A stretch of DNA of 30,388 bases from JABMOW01 sp964409335 (GTDB lineage Bacteria; Fidelibacterota; Marinisomatia; SCGC-AAA003-L08; JACNLC01): NCBI GenBank assembly GCA_964409335.1, contig CAYPCW010000035.1:1-30388 (forward strand), given 5' to 3'. The position numbers and the translations under genes are program-made. Positions 15,638 to 22,999 of the stretch are shown here, piece after piece; the first letter of the stretch is position 1; each line of letters opens with the position of its first letter. The notes beneath the pieces are model-generated. The model did no database searches, had not been told where the DNA came from, and was given only the letters and a program-made list of their open reading frames with translations.

Positions 15638-16432
15638 TTAGTTTTTATCCGGGATTTTAATGTCGCCCAGCGGATAATATTCGAAAACTTTTTCTTCCAG
15701 CCATTTATTTGATTGCACCGGCGTCATCTTCCATCCGGCTGGACAATTGGAAACCACCTCCACAAAACTGACACCGCCCTTGCCTTCTATCTGATATTGA
15801 AATGCGGCCGTGATGGCTTTTTTCGTTTTACGGACATGTTTGGATGAGATAACGGATGTACGGGTCACATAGTATGCGCCGGGTAAGATCGCCAGCATTT
15901 CAGCAATTTTCAACGGGTATCCATGTTGTTTTACATCCCTGCCTGTGGAAGAAGTGGATGTTTTGACCCCCACAAGGGTGGTGGGTGCCATTTGTCCACC
16001 CGTCATTCCGTAGATGCCATTGTTAATGAAAATTATAGTGATATTCTCCCCGCGGTTAACAGTGTGTATGGTCTCACCTGTCCCGATCGCCGCCAAATCA
16101 CCATCACCCTGGTAGGTAAAAACGATCCGGTCGGGTCGAACCCGTTTGACTCCGGTGGCAACGGCGGTTGCACGCCCGTGGGCGGCTTGCTGCATATCCA
16201 CATTCAGATAATTGTAGGCGAACACAGAACATCCAACCGGGGCAATGCCGACGGTTCTGTCACGGATCCCTAACTCGTCAATTACCTCCATGAGTAATTT
16301 ATGAACCACAGAGTGACCGCACCCCGGACAATAATGAAGCCGGACATCCAACAATGAATCGGGACGTTTCCAAACCACATCGCATTCATCTAAAAATTCA
16401 CAGGTGATACCTTCATTACGCGAATCAGACAT
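15638..16432 (-). CDS. vorA: 2-oxoacid:ferredoxin oxidoreductase, beta (TPP) subunit
   Basis: A 264-aa thiamine-pyrophosphate-binding subunit. It has the YCPGCGHSVVHKLL motif (C35, C38), the VGIAPVGCSVFAYNYL block, HGRATAVATGVKRVRP, and the TPP/Mg motif starting GDGD at 109-112 and ending at NN (137-138), then GIYGMTGGQMAPTT. The subunit decarboxylates the 2-oxoacid and passes electrons to ferredoxin. Its start overlaps the alpha subunit's stop by 8 bases. Vor (branched-chain 2-oxoacids) and Kor (2-oxoglutarate) beta subunits are hard to separate by eye; linkage to butyrate kinase and phosphate butyryltransferase favours branched-chain substrates. Confidence 0.92.
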   Translation of the reverse strand: MSDSRNEGITCEFLDECDVVWKRPDSLLDVRLHYCPGCGHSVVHKLLMEVIDELGIRDRTVGIAPVGCSVFAYNYLNVDMQQAAHGRATAVATGVKRVRPDRIVFTYQGDGDLAAIGTGETIHTVNRGENITIIFINNGIYGMTGGQMAPTTLVGVKTSTSSTGRDVKQHGYPLKIAEMLAILPGAYYVTRTSVISSKHVRKTKKAITAAFQYQIEGKGGVSFVEVVSNCPAGWKMTPVQSNKWLEEKVFEYYPLGDIKIPDKN

Positions 16433-17513
16433 GGGATGCCTCCATTGAGTTGATGTGGGTGTACATCATTTTAATTTTATCCACAATTTCATTGGGTGTG
16501 GGAATCAATCCTCCCATTCGACCGTAGAATTCTACAGGGACACGACCGGATACATGACGCTGGACATCTTCCAGCATCTGCCCGGCATTCATTTCCACAA
16601 CCAGGAACTGATGGACCTGAGCAGATAAGTCTCTGATCTGTTTTTCGGGGAATGGGAATAATGTTTTGGGTCTGAGAAGTCCTACTTTCAATCCTTGCGC
16701 TCTGCAGATCTCTACGGCTTTGTGCGAAACTCGTGCAGATAGTCCAAACGCAACAATGACCATATCTGCATCCTCGGTTCTGACCAATTCATAACGAACT
16801 TCTTTTTCCTGGACTTCACGGTATTTTGCCTGCAATTTGAGGTTGATCTCTTCCATTTTTTCAGTTTTAATGTAGAGTGATGTGATCACCCGGTGGGTCC
16901 CGGTAACATTGCCCGTTGTTGCCCATTGAGATTTGTCCACTGTGTGGGCTTTCACATCATAATCGGGGAATTGAACGGCTTCCATCATCTGCCCCAGAGC
17001 GCCATCGGCTAATATTAGAACCGGATTTCGATACTTATCCGCAAGATCAAACCCAAGATAGACAAAATCTGCCATTTCCTGTACCCCGTTGGGGGCGAGA
17101 ACGATCAATTTATAATCCCCATGACCACCGCCCTTGACTGCCTGGAAATAATCCCCCTGTGAAGGTTGTATGGTTCCCAATCCCGGACCACCGCGGACCA
17201 CATTGACCAGCAGGCAGGGAAGCTCTGCACAGGCAATATAGGAAATTCCCTCTTGCATAAGACTGAATCCAGGGCTGCTGGTGCTGGTCATTACCCGCTC
17301 GCCCATTCCTGCAGCGCCATAGACCATATTGATGGCGGCAATTTCACTCTCGGCCTGAAGGAATGATCCTCCCCGATTGTTCAAATGCACGGACAAATAT
17401 TCAAGCAACTCGGACTGAGGTGTGATGGGGTACCCAAAATATCCCTTCGTTCCCGCGCGGATGGCTGCTTCTGCCAATGCTTCGTTTCCCTTCATTAATT
17501 GTTTTTCACTCAT
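16425..17513 (-). CDS. vorB: 2-oxoacid:ferredoxin oxidoreductase, alpha subunit (VorB-like)
   Basis: A 362-aa subunit with the pyruvate-flavodoxin-oxidoreductase PYR domain (KGNEALAEAAIRAGTKGYFG, YPITPQSELLEYL, AESEIAAINMVYGAAGMGER, TSTSSPGFSLMQEGISY, VRGGPGLGTIQPSQGDYFQ) and a C-terminal transketolase-like domain (MVIVAFGLSARVSHKAVEI, VGLLRPKTLFPFPEKQI, VVEMNAGQMLEDV). The opening MKGNEALAEAA and the short overall length are characteristic of the form annotated as 3-methyl-2-oxobutanoate dehydrogenase subunit VorB. It begins 6 bp after the ferredoxin gene. It binds TPP together with the beta subunit; specificity remains an inference from neighbours. Confidence 0.92.
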   Translation of the reverse strand: MSEKQLMKGNEALAEAAIRAGTKGYFGYPITPQSELLEYLSVHLNNRGGSFLQAESEIAAINMVYGAAGMGERVMTSTSSPGFSLMQEGISYIACAELPCLLVNVVRGGPGLGTIQPSQGDYFQAVKGGGHGDYKLIVLAPNGVQEMADFVYLGFDLADKYRNPVLILADGALGQMMEAVQFPDYDVKAHTVDKSQWATTGNVTGTHRVITSLYIKTEKMEEINLKLQAKYREVQEKEVRYELVRTEDADMVIVAFGLSARVSHKAVEICRAQGLKVGLLRPKTLFPFPEKQIRDLSAQVHQFLVVEMNAGQMLEDVQRHVSGRVPVEFYGRMGGLIPTPNEIVDKIKMMYTHINSMEASHV

Positions 17514-17519
17514 GATCTG

Positions 17520-17810
17520 TTAGCTCACATTAATTGTAATATTTTCTGTCACATTCGAGATAATGGCCACCGGTACTTTTTTAATTTTATTTTTATTTTG
17601 CCGATACACGGTAATAATGGCCTCAGGACAGACCAGAGCACAATTTGTACATCCCGTACAATTATCCTGCACTAAGAGCGCATAATGATATCCCTGGGTA
17701 TTGATGTGATCGGACATTTTAAGGGAGTCCTGAGGACATTCTTCGACGCATAGTTCACAGCCTTTGCAATTTTCTATGTTTATAGAAATATGTCCTTTGA
17801 TTTTTGCCAT
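17520..17810 (-). CDS. 2x[4Fe-4S] ferredoxin subunit of the oxidoreductase
   Basis: A 96-aa ferredoxin with two complete [4Fe-4S] motifs: C15, C18, C21, C25 (CKGCELCVEECP) and C51, C54, C57, C61 (CTGCTNCALVCP). Each cysteine quartet spans as in the delta/ferredoxin subunits of Vor and Kor. The C-terminal extension (about 30 residues ending in TENITINVS) is longer than in a minimal ferredoxin. AGGAG precedes the ATG. It is the first gene of the 6.7-kb minus-strand operon that ends at the terminator near 11032, and it carries electrons from the catalytic subunits to soluble ferredoxin. Confidence 0.93.
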   Translation of the reverse strand: MAKIKGHISINIENCKGCELCVEECPQDSLKMSDHINTQGYHYALLVQDNCTGCTNCALVCPEAIITVYRQNKNKIKKVPVAIISNVTENITINVS

Positions 17811-18607
17811 TCTGATCTCCTAATGGTGATATAATTGTCTTATTATCGGCTAAAATTTACGTGTGCCGGCTCATTTACCCGAAGCAGAAAACCACCGAAA
17901 GGCAGGCGGACCCCAACATCTTTTTGCAAAAATGAAATAGATGCAATGCATATGGTTTTGTAATTTTATATGAAACCTCAGAAGGTTGAGACTCATTGAT
18001 TCGATATAACTTCCTTCGGAGGTCACTCATTTGCTTTTCCCCAACTGTCGTTAAAGTTTCCGGAAAAGCGAGGTATGTTTCGAAACCATCCCTGGCCATG
18101 TAACTGGAATCAATTGATCTTGCTAATACACATGCATGGAGCGTGCATTACGGTGAATCATTTACAAGCCGGAAGCGCACCCACAGTGACCTGGTCGTCG
18201 AATAGCTGGGTAAACGGCTGATACATTGGGCGGGTGAGTGGCTCCGTGCAGGGACAAAATCCGGAATAGGTGTGTATCGAAAAAAACCGGAGAGCCCGCA
18301 CACACTAAAATATAGGCGTATATAAAATCCACTGAAATTGGTCTGTTTTTTAAAGCTATGTCGTAATTTGAGAAAAATAATAAACTATGACCTTGAAGAT
18401 GTGAATTGATGAGAATACTCCGTATAATAGTGTTCAGTCATGCAGAGAAAGACATATGGAGTCCCATCCTTTTAGGATGATCAATTTTCAACCCGGAGAT
18501 TAACATTGAATGATACAACAATAAAACAGACGGATAAAAAAATATCTCCCTTAGGCTCTGGGCATAGAACCTTATCTATACGTACAGAAAGCCAATAAGA
18601 ATAAAAT
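17811..18607. other. 797-bp intergenic region between divergent operons
   Basis: No convincing gene is seen. The minus strand has a 74-codon frame (17875-18099) and a 48-codon open stretch (18158-18304) ending VTVGALPACK; neither has a ribosome-binding site or recognisable family. The stretch 18160-18300 is more GC-rich than its surroundings and may be a remnant of lost sequence. It contains CGCACCCACAGTGAC (18176-18190), nearly identical to a site before the cytochrome operon. The last 250 bases are AT-rich and must hold the promoter of the kinase gene. Confidence 0.5.
18176..18190. promoter_or_regulatory. Copy 1 of a shared 15-bp site, upstream of the heme kinase gene
   Basis: CGCACCCACAGTGAC differs at one base from 22121-22135. 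It lies about 420 bases before the histidine kinase start. The core CACCCACRGTG is a full or near dyad (CACC-CAC-GGTG in copy 2, one mismatch here). It is a candidate enhancer-type binding site of the downstream sigma-54 activator. Confidence 0.35.
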
Positions 18608-20482
18608 ATGAAAATAATCCCCATTACCCAACGTCTGGATTTCAAACTCATCCTGGGAGTTCTTCTGTCATTACTGTTGGTAGGACTCCCGTTTTTCGCT
18701 TATTTTTATAATTTCCACCGTCAGCAACTTATCGACGGGCTGGAAACCTCCTCTTCGAATATCAGCAAATTGATCATGTACTCACTCGAGTCTGCCATGC
18801 TCCGGAACGAACCTCACCAGCTCCAGGAGGAAGTAGAAAAGTTATCCGTACAATCGGGAGTGAAACGGATTATCATCATGAACAACCTCGGTGTCGTCAG
18901 GATTTCCTCCAATGGGGATATGAATGGGAAGACTTTTCATAACAACTCTGACCGGGAATGCCTCGTGTGTCATGAAAAGATTTTTGAAAACCGAAAATCA
19001 ACAGCCATCATTTTCGACGAAACCGGTGAGGAAATTTTTCGGACGATGCGTGTGGTAGAAAATCGGGAAAAATGCTACGGCTGTCATGATCCTGCTGAAA
19101 AACTTAACGGTATCTTCTTACTGGACGTCTCTATGGAGAACATGAAGCATCAGTTGACGGCAAATAATAAAAATATCATCGGCACCGGGATTTTAATGGT
19201 CATCGCCACCGGACTCGTCCTGGGAATTCTGATTCAAAAACTCATCCTCACCCGGATCAAGGGAATTACAGATATGACACAGCGGATCAGCTCCGGAAAT
19301 TTGAATGAGGTGATTGCTTTTAAGGGGAGTGATGAAATCAGCCATCTGGCAGAAAGTTTTAATAATATGACGGCCAGCCTGAAAGATTCCCTGACAGAAT
19401 TGGAAAGACAAAAGAATTATTTGGAACATGTGATCAATGGTATCGTGGATGAGATTGTCGTCGTGGATGAAAATTATAAAATTGTCACAGTTAATCAAGC
19501 GTATATACAAAAAGCCGAAAATACAAAAGAAAACCTCATCGGAAAAGCTTGCACATTGCATCTCGACCACATGAATATGGCATGTCCCTTAGCGTTGAAG
19601 GATGAATGTCCGGCAAAAAAAACATTTGAAAACGGTAAATTGCAGAAGACGCTCCATTCTTACCTGGATAATAGCGGGCATGAGGTGTTTTTGGAGATCT
19701 ATTGTTCGCCGCTGGTAGATAACCGGGGCAAAGTTTTCCAGGTGATCGAATTGCGCAGGGATATCACCAAGCGGAAATTTCTCGAAGAACAACTCATTCA
19801 TACAGAGAAACTGACCTCCATCGGAAGATTGGCGGCTGAAGTTGCGCATGAAATAAACAATCCCCTTGACGGGATACAAAATTGTATCCAAATTATCCAA
19901 AAATCACCGAAGAATATTCAAAAAGTCGAAACGATGCTGGGTCTGATATCCGAAGGGATAGAGCGAATCGGATTCATGGTACGCCGACTGCTTTTGTTCG
20001 CCAGACAACATAAGTTGAATAAAGAAATGATACACATTACCAATACCGTTGAAAATTCCCTCATGCTGATCAAACATAAAATAATATCGCAGGGGATTCA
20101 ATTGAGAGTGACTCAGTCCCGAGACCTGCCGCTCATTCACGGAGATTCTTTTAATTTATCGCAAGTGTTTATCAATATTCTGCTGAATGCCTGTGACGCA
20201 TTGGAGGAAAAATCCGATGGTCTCATTACCATTGATATCAGACACGAAGCTGATCCTTTAAAATCATATGTTGAGGTAAAATTTACCGACAACGGAATCG
20301 GTATCCCTGAAAATAATCTCGAACGCATTTTCAGTCCATTCTTCACTACGAAAGATAAAGAAAAAGGAACGGGTCTGGGGCTGTCGGTAAGCAATACCAT
20401 CATTGAGGAACATGGGGGTGAGATTAATGTCACCAGCCGTGAAAATAGGGGGACAACTGTCAGTGTGGTTTTACCTGTATAA
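18608..20482 (+). CDS. Membrane histidine kinase with two periplasmic c-heme motifs
   Basis: A 624-aa sensor kinase. Order: membrane helix (13-34); periplasmic domain (35-190) with two CxxCH c-heme motifs, CLVCH at 118-122 and CYGCH at 156-160; second helix (191-214); HAMP (about 215-262); PAS domain (about 272-390); HisKA with EVAHEINNPL (phospho-acceptor H414); HATPase with NILLNACDAL (N528 region), DNGIGIP (561-567) and GTGLGLS (587-593). The PAS domain has a cysteine-rich insert (C315, H318, H321, C326, C334) ending CPL...DECP, which could bind metal. Periplasmic hemes imply sensing of redox state or a small ligand outside the cytoplasm. No strong ribosome-binding site is seen. The cognate regulator follows 162 bp downstream and a cytochrome-rich complex after that. 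Confidence 0.9.
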   Translation: MKIIPITQRLDFKLILGVLLSLLLVGLPFFAYFYNFHRQQLIDGLETSSSNISKLIMYSLESAMLRNEPHQLQEEVEKLSVQSGVKRIIIMNNLGVVRISSNGDMNGKTFHNNSDRECLVCHEKIFENRKSTAIIFDETGEEIFRTMRVVENREKCYGCHDPAEKLNGIFLLDVSMENMKHQLTANNKNIIGTGILMVIATGLVLGILIQKLILTRIKGITDMTQRISSGNLNEVIAFKGSDEISHLAESFNNMTASLKDSLTELERQKNYLEHVINGIVDEIVVVDENYKIVTVNQAYIQKAENTKENLIGKACTLHLDHMNMACPLALKDECPAKKTFENGKLQKTLHSYLDNSGHEVFLEIYCSPLVDNRGKVFQVIELRRDITKRKFLEEQLIHTEKLTSIGRLAAEVAHEINNPLDGIQNCIQIIQKSPKNIQKVETMLGLISEGIERIGFMVRRLLLFARQHKLNKEMIHITNTVENSLMLIKHKIISQGIQLRVTQSRDLPLIHGDSFNLSQVFINILLNACDALEEKSDGLITIDIRHEADPLKSYVEVKFTDNGIGIPENNLERIFSPFFTTKDKEKGTGLGLSVSNTIIEEHGGEINVTSRENRGTTVSVVLPV

Positions 20483-20554
20483 TTTTTCCTTCGGCACGGT
20501 GTTTGTATTTTAAAATGGGTAAATTTTTAATCTTCATTTCAGAGAGGAATATTC

Positions 20555-20648
20555 ATGCCAGTTACAAATACCGCGTTATTACCTCCGTCGTTTTAATATG
20601 ATCTCTCAAATCTCTGATACTTATCTTTTTCCGCGGATCATTTCATGA
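20555..20648 (+). other. Two mini-ORFs leading into the response regulator
   Basis: A 13-codon ORF (20555-20596, ATG after AGAGAGGA) is followed immediately by a 16-codon ORF (20598-20648) whose stop overlaps the regulator ATG at 20645 as ATGA. The regulator itself has no clear ribosome-binding site, so translation could be coupled to this short upstream reading. This is suggestive only. Confidence 0.3.
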
Positions 20649-22036
20649 AGTCCAGGGTCCTGGTGGTTGATGACGATAAATTGAAGCGGGTCACGCTAAA
20701 GACTCAACTGGAAGATGACGGCTACATCGTTGATCTGGGGGAGAATGCGCTGATCGGCCTGGAAAAATTAAAGCATCAGTCGTATGATGCCGTGGTTACC
20801 GATCTGCGGATGCCCTCCATGGATGGCATTACCTTTTTAAAGGAGATCAAAAAACTGTCACCCAGTACGGATGTAATACTGATGACTGCCTACGGGTCTA
20901 TTGAAAATGCCGTGAAAGCCATGAAAGAAGGTGCTTTTGAATATATTACAAAACCATTTTCGTATGACGAACTTTCCATTAAAATCAAACGATTACTGGA
21001 ACACCAAAAGGGGAAAATCCAGATCGAGAATCTGCAAAAGAAGATACAATCCCAGTATCGGTATCATAATATCATTGGCCGGTCCAAAGCGATGCATACC
21101 GTATTTGAAAAAATTGATGTCCTCGCAGATAGTGATACCACCATTTTGATCGAAGGTGAAACCGGTACCGGCAAGGAGTTGCTTGCCAATGCACTCCATT
21201 ACAACAGCCACCGGAAAAACAATGCGTTTATCAAACTGAGTTGTGCGATCCTGAACCGGGATATTCTGGAAAGTGAATTATTCGGTCATGAAAGAGGAGC
21301 GTTTACCGGAGCGATCCGGAATAAAAAAGGACGTTTTGAACTGGCAGACAAGGGTACGATTTTCCTGGATGAAATAGATGATATCCCCGTCGATTTGCAG
21401 GTGAAATTACTGCGGGTGATCCAGGAACGTATTTTTGAACGGGTGGGCGGAGAACGGTCTCATGAAGTGGATGTTCGGATTATATGTGCCACAAAAAAAA
21501 ACCTGAAAAAAATGGTGGCAGAGAATAAATTCCGGGAAGATTTGTTTTACCGGCTAAATGTGGTCAAGATCGCGCTTCCCCCCCTTCGTGAACGCCCGGA
21601 GGATATCTCCATTTTAGCTCAGCATTTTTTGAAAAAACTGGCGGTAGAGAAAAACAGATCCATTACCGGTCTTACTCAAGAAGTAGAGAAAGCGTTCCTT
21701 TCCTATCATTGGCCAGGCAATGTCCGTGAGTTGGAAAATGTGATGGAACATGCGGTGGTCCTGGGGAAATCCGACAGGATCACCGTCGATGATCTGCCGG
21801 ATTATTTCTGCGATCTCCCCTTCCAAAACCGGATTTATTCAGTGAATACCAGCCATAAAGCCGAGATTAACCTCTCTGAAACCATTTCGGATGTCGAGAC
21901 AAAATTGATAGTCTGGGCATTAAAAAAAACAAGAGGGAATCAGGTAAAAGCAGCGAAATTATTAAAAATTCCCCGAACGACATTACGGGACAAACTGTTA
22001 AAAATCGAACTTCCATCGAATATCATAGAGGATTAA
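20645..22036 (+). CDS. NtrC-family sigma-54-dependent response regulator
   Basis: A 463-aa three-domain activator. The receiver (1-115) starts RVLVVDDD with phospho-acceptor D53 in VVTDLRMPSMDG and the conserved K in YITKPF. The AAA+ domain (about 143-380) has Walker A GETGTGKE at 171-178, the sigma-54-contacting GAFTGA at 218-223, Walker B GTIFLDEIDD at 237-246 and an arginine-finger region FREDLFYRLNVVKI. A Fis-type helix-turn-helix closes the protein (KAAKLLKIPRTTLRDKLLKI). It should therefore activate sigma-54 promoters when phosphorylated by the heme-bearing kinase encoded upstream. The likely targets are the adjacent cytochrome complex genes. Its start overlaps a mini-ORF as ATGA. Confidence 0.93.
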   Translation: MKSRVLVVDDDKLKRVTLKTQLEDDGYIVDLGENALIGLEKLKHQSYDAVVTDLRMPSMDGITFLKEIKKLSPSTDVILMTAYGSIENAVKAMKEGAFEYITKPFSYDELSIKIKRLLEHQKGKIQIENLQKKIQSQYRYHNIIGRSKAMHTVFEKIDVLADSDTTILIEGETGTGKELLANALHYNSHRKNNAFIKLSCAILNRDILESELFGHERGAFTGAIRNKKGRFELADKGTIFLDEIDDIPVDLQVKLLRVIQERIFERVGGERSHEVDVRIICATKKNLKKMVAENKFREDLFYRLNVVKIALPPLRERPEDISILAQHFLKKLAVEKNRSITGLTQEVEKAFLSYHWPGNVRELENVMEHAVVLGKSDRITVDDLPDYFCDLPFQNRIYSVNTSHKAEINLSETISDVETKLIVWALKKTRGNQVKAAKLLKIPRTTLRDKLLKIELPSNIIED

Positions 22037-22120
22037 GACCGATCCGACAGTTTTGACGATAATCCGTCATCTTTGATCATTTCATTATATCATTGTAAAT
22101 CAACCAGATACAAAAAGTAT

Positions 22121-22135
22121 CGCACCCACGGTGAC
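22121..22135. promoter_or_regulatory. Copy 2 of the shared 15-bp site, upstream of the cytochrome operon
   Basis: CGCACCCACGGTGAC, 14 of 15 identical to 18176-18190. The core CACC-CAC-GGTG is a perfect dyad. It lies about 95 bases upstream of the sigma-54-like element, the distance expected for an activator enhancer site. Confidence 0.4.
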
Positions 22136-22227
22136 GTCAACCCGTCACTTACAACACGTTCAATTCCTTAAAATGAATTTTACGTAACCTGCCTATTATC
22201 AACGGTTTAATAGCCCGCGGACTGAGT

Positions 22228-22243
22228 TGGTATAAATATTGTT
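22228..22243 (+). promoter_or_regulatory. Candidate sigma-54 promoter (-24/-12)
   Basis: TGGTATAAATATTGTT has TGG and TTG in the correct spacing for TGGCAC-N5-TTGCW. Eight of eleven consensus positions match, but the normally invariant C at -12 is T. It is supported mainly by its position between an activator gene of the sigma-54 class and the probable target operon. Confidence 0.35.
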
Positions 22244-22439
22244 TCAGTATAACCGGGCACTCATCCCGATGACGAGAGCACAACGTATGTGGCGTGGCGA
22301 AATTGAGTCAAAGTTGGAACACCGTTTCTTGAACTGTAAAATAACATGAAAAGGAGTACATATCATTTTTCAGCCTGTTTTGGATTACCACTTCATATGT
22401 AAAAATATTGCGCATTACCTTATGCCGGATCAAGTATTT

Positions 22440-22470
22440 ACCGGTTCCCTGCTCTTACGGGAAATCCGGT
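22440..22470 (+). promoter_or_regulatory. Hairpin covering the ribosome-binding site of the pentaheme gene
   Basis: ACCGGTTCCC (22440-22449), loop of nine bases, GGGAA (22459-22463), two-base bulge, CCGGT (22466-22470). The 3' arm overlaps GGTGA (22468-22472), the likely ribosome-binding site for the ATG at 22481, and the alternative GTG start at 22469. Opening of the stem could control translation. Confidence 0.4.
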
Positions 22471-22480
22471 GAACCCTCAA

Positions 22481-22999
22481 ATGAATAAACCAATTTCTGC
22501 AATCTTCTCTTCTACAACCCGGCTTGCTTTACTCATCCTGCTGATCATATTTCTCACCCGGTGCGGAGGAAATGACGAGATTGTCCAACCCATTGAATAC
22601 AGTCATTTTGTACACTTTAACGAATTGGGGATGGACTGTACAGACTGTCATCTTGGGGTAGAAGATAAGATCAATGCCACATTACCTTCCCTCGAAATAT
22701 GTGCATCCTGTCACGAAGATATGAACGGCGAGAGTGATGCAGAGGCTCGGGTGGTGGAAGCCGTTACGAATAATGAGCCAATCCAATGGCAGCGTATTTA
22801 TCATCTTCCGGACCACGTATTTTTTTCCCACAGAAGACATGTAAAATCTGGAAAAATATCCTGCAAAGTGTGCCATGGTGAAGTAGAAAACCTGCACAAT
22901 CCACCCCGAAAGCAGATCGTTCCCATCGCGATGAACCGTTGTATGAAATGTCATGATAATAAATCTATTTCAAATGATTGTATAACCTGCCATGTCTAA
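22481..22999 (+). CDS. Pentaheme c-type cytochrome lipoprotein
   Basis: A 172-aa exported cytochrome. The N-terminal hydrophobic segment ends in a lipobox-like LTRC (C28), suggesting a lipid-anchored periplasmic protein. Five CxxCH motifs follow: C53-H57 (CTDCH), C74-H78 (CASCH), C128-H132 (CKVCH), C154-H158 (CMKCH) and C167-H171 (CITCH), plus extra His such as HFVHF and HRRH for distal ligands, as in cytochrome c7/c3-like folds and the ActA/QrcA subunits of quinol-cytochrome complexes. The ATG at 22481, with GGTGA upstream, is preferred to a GTG at 22469 sitting in a hairpin. The stop overlaps the next gene by 8 bases, so it is the first gene of the complex operon. Confidence 0.88.
   Translation: MNKPISAIFSSTTRLALLILLIIFLTRCGGNDEIVQPIEYSHFVHFNELGMDCTDCHLGVEDKINATLPSLEICASCHEDMNGESDAEARVVEAVTNNEPIQWQRIYHLPDHVFFSHRRHVKSGKISCKVCHGEVENLHNPPRKQIVPIAMNRCMKCHDNKSISNDCITCHV

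Larger units (their letters stand above)
22037..22468. promoter_or_regulatory. 432-bp regulatory region before the cytochrome operon
   Basis: No gene is seen. Contents in order: a weak hairpin after the regulator gene, TGACG (22054-22058)/CGTCA (22065-22069), possibly a terminator; CGCACCCACGGTGAC (22121-22135), the second copy of the shared site; TGGTAT-N5-TTGTT at 22228-22243, which fits a sigma-54 -24/-12 element except for T at the -12 C and at two other positions; and a start-proximal hairpin at 22440-22470. Confidence 0.5.

Noticed and set aside
17875..18099. 74-codon minus-strand ORF upstream of the kinase
   Set aside because: No ribosome-binding site, no recognisable domain, and atypical composition; probably chance.
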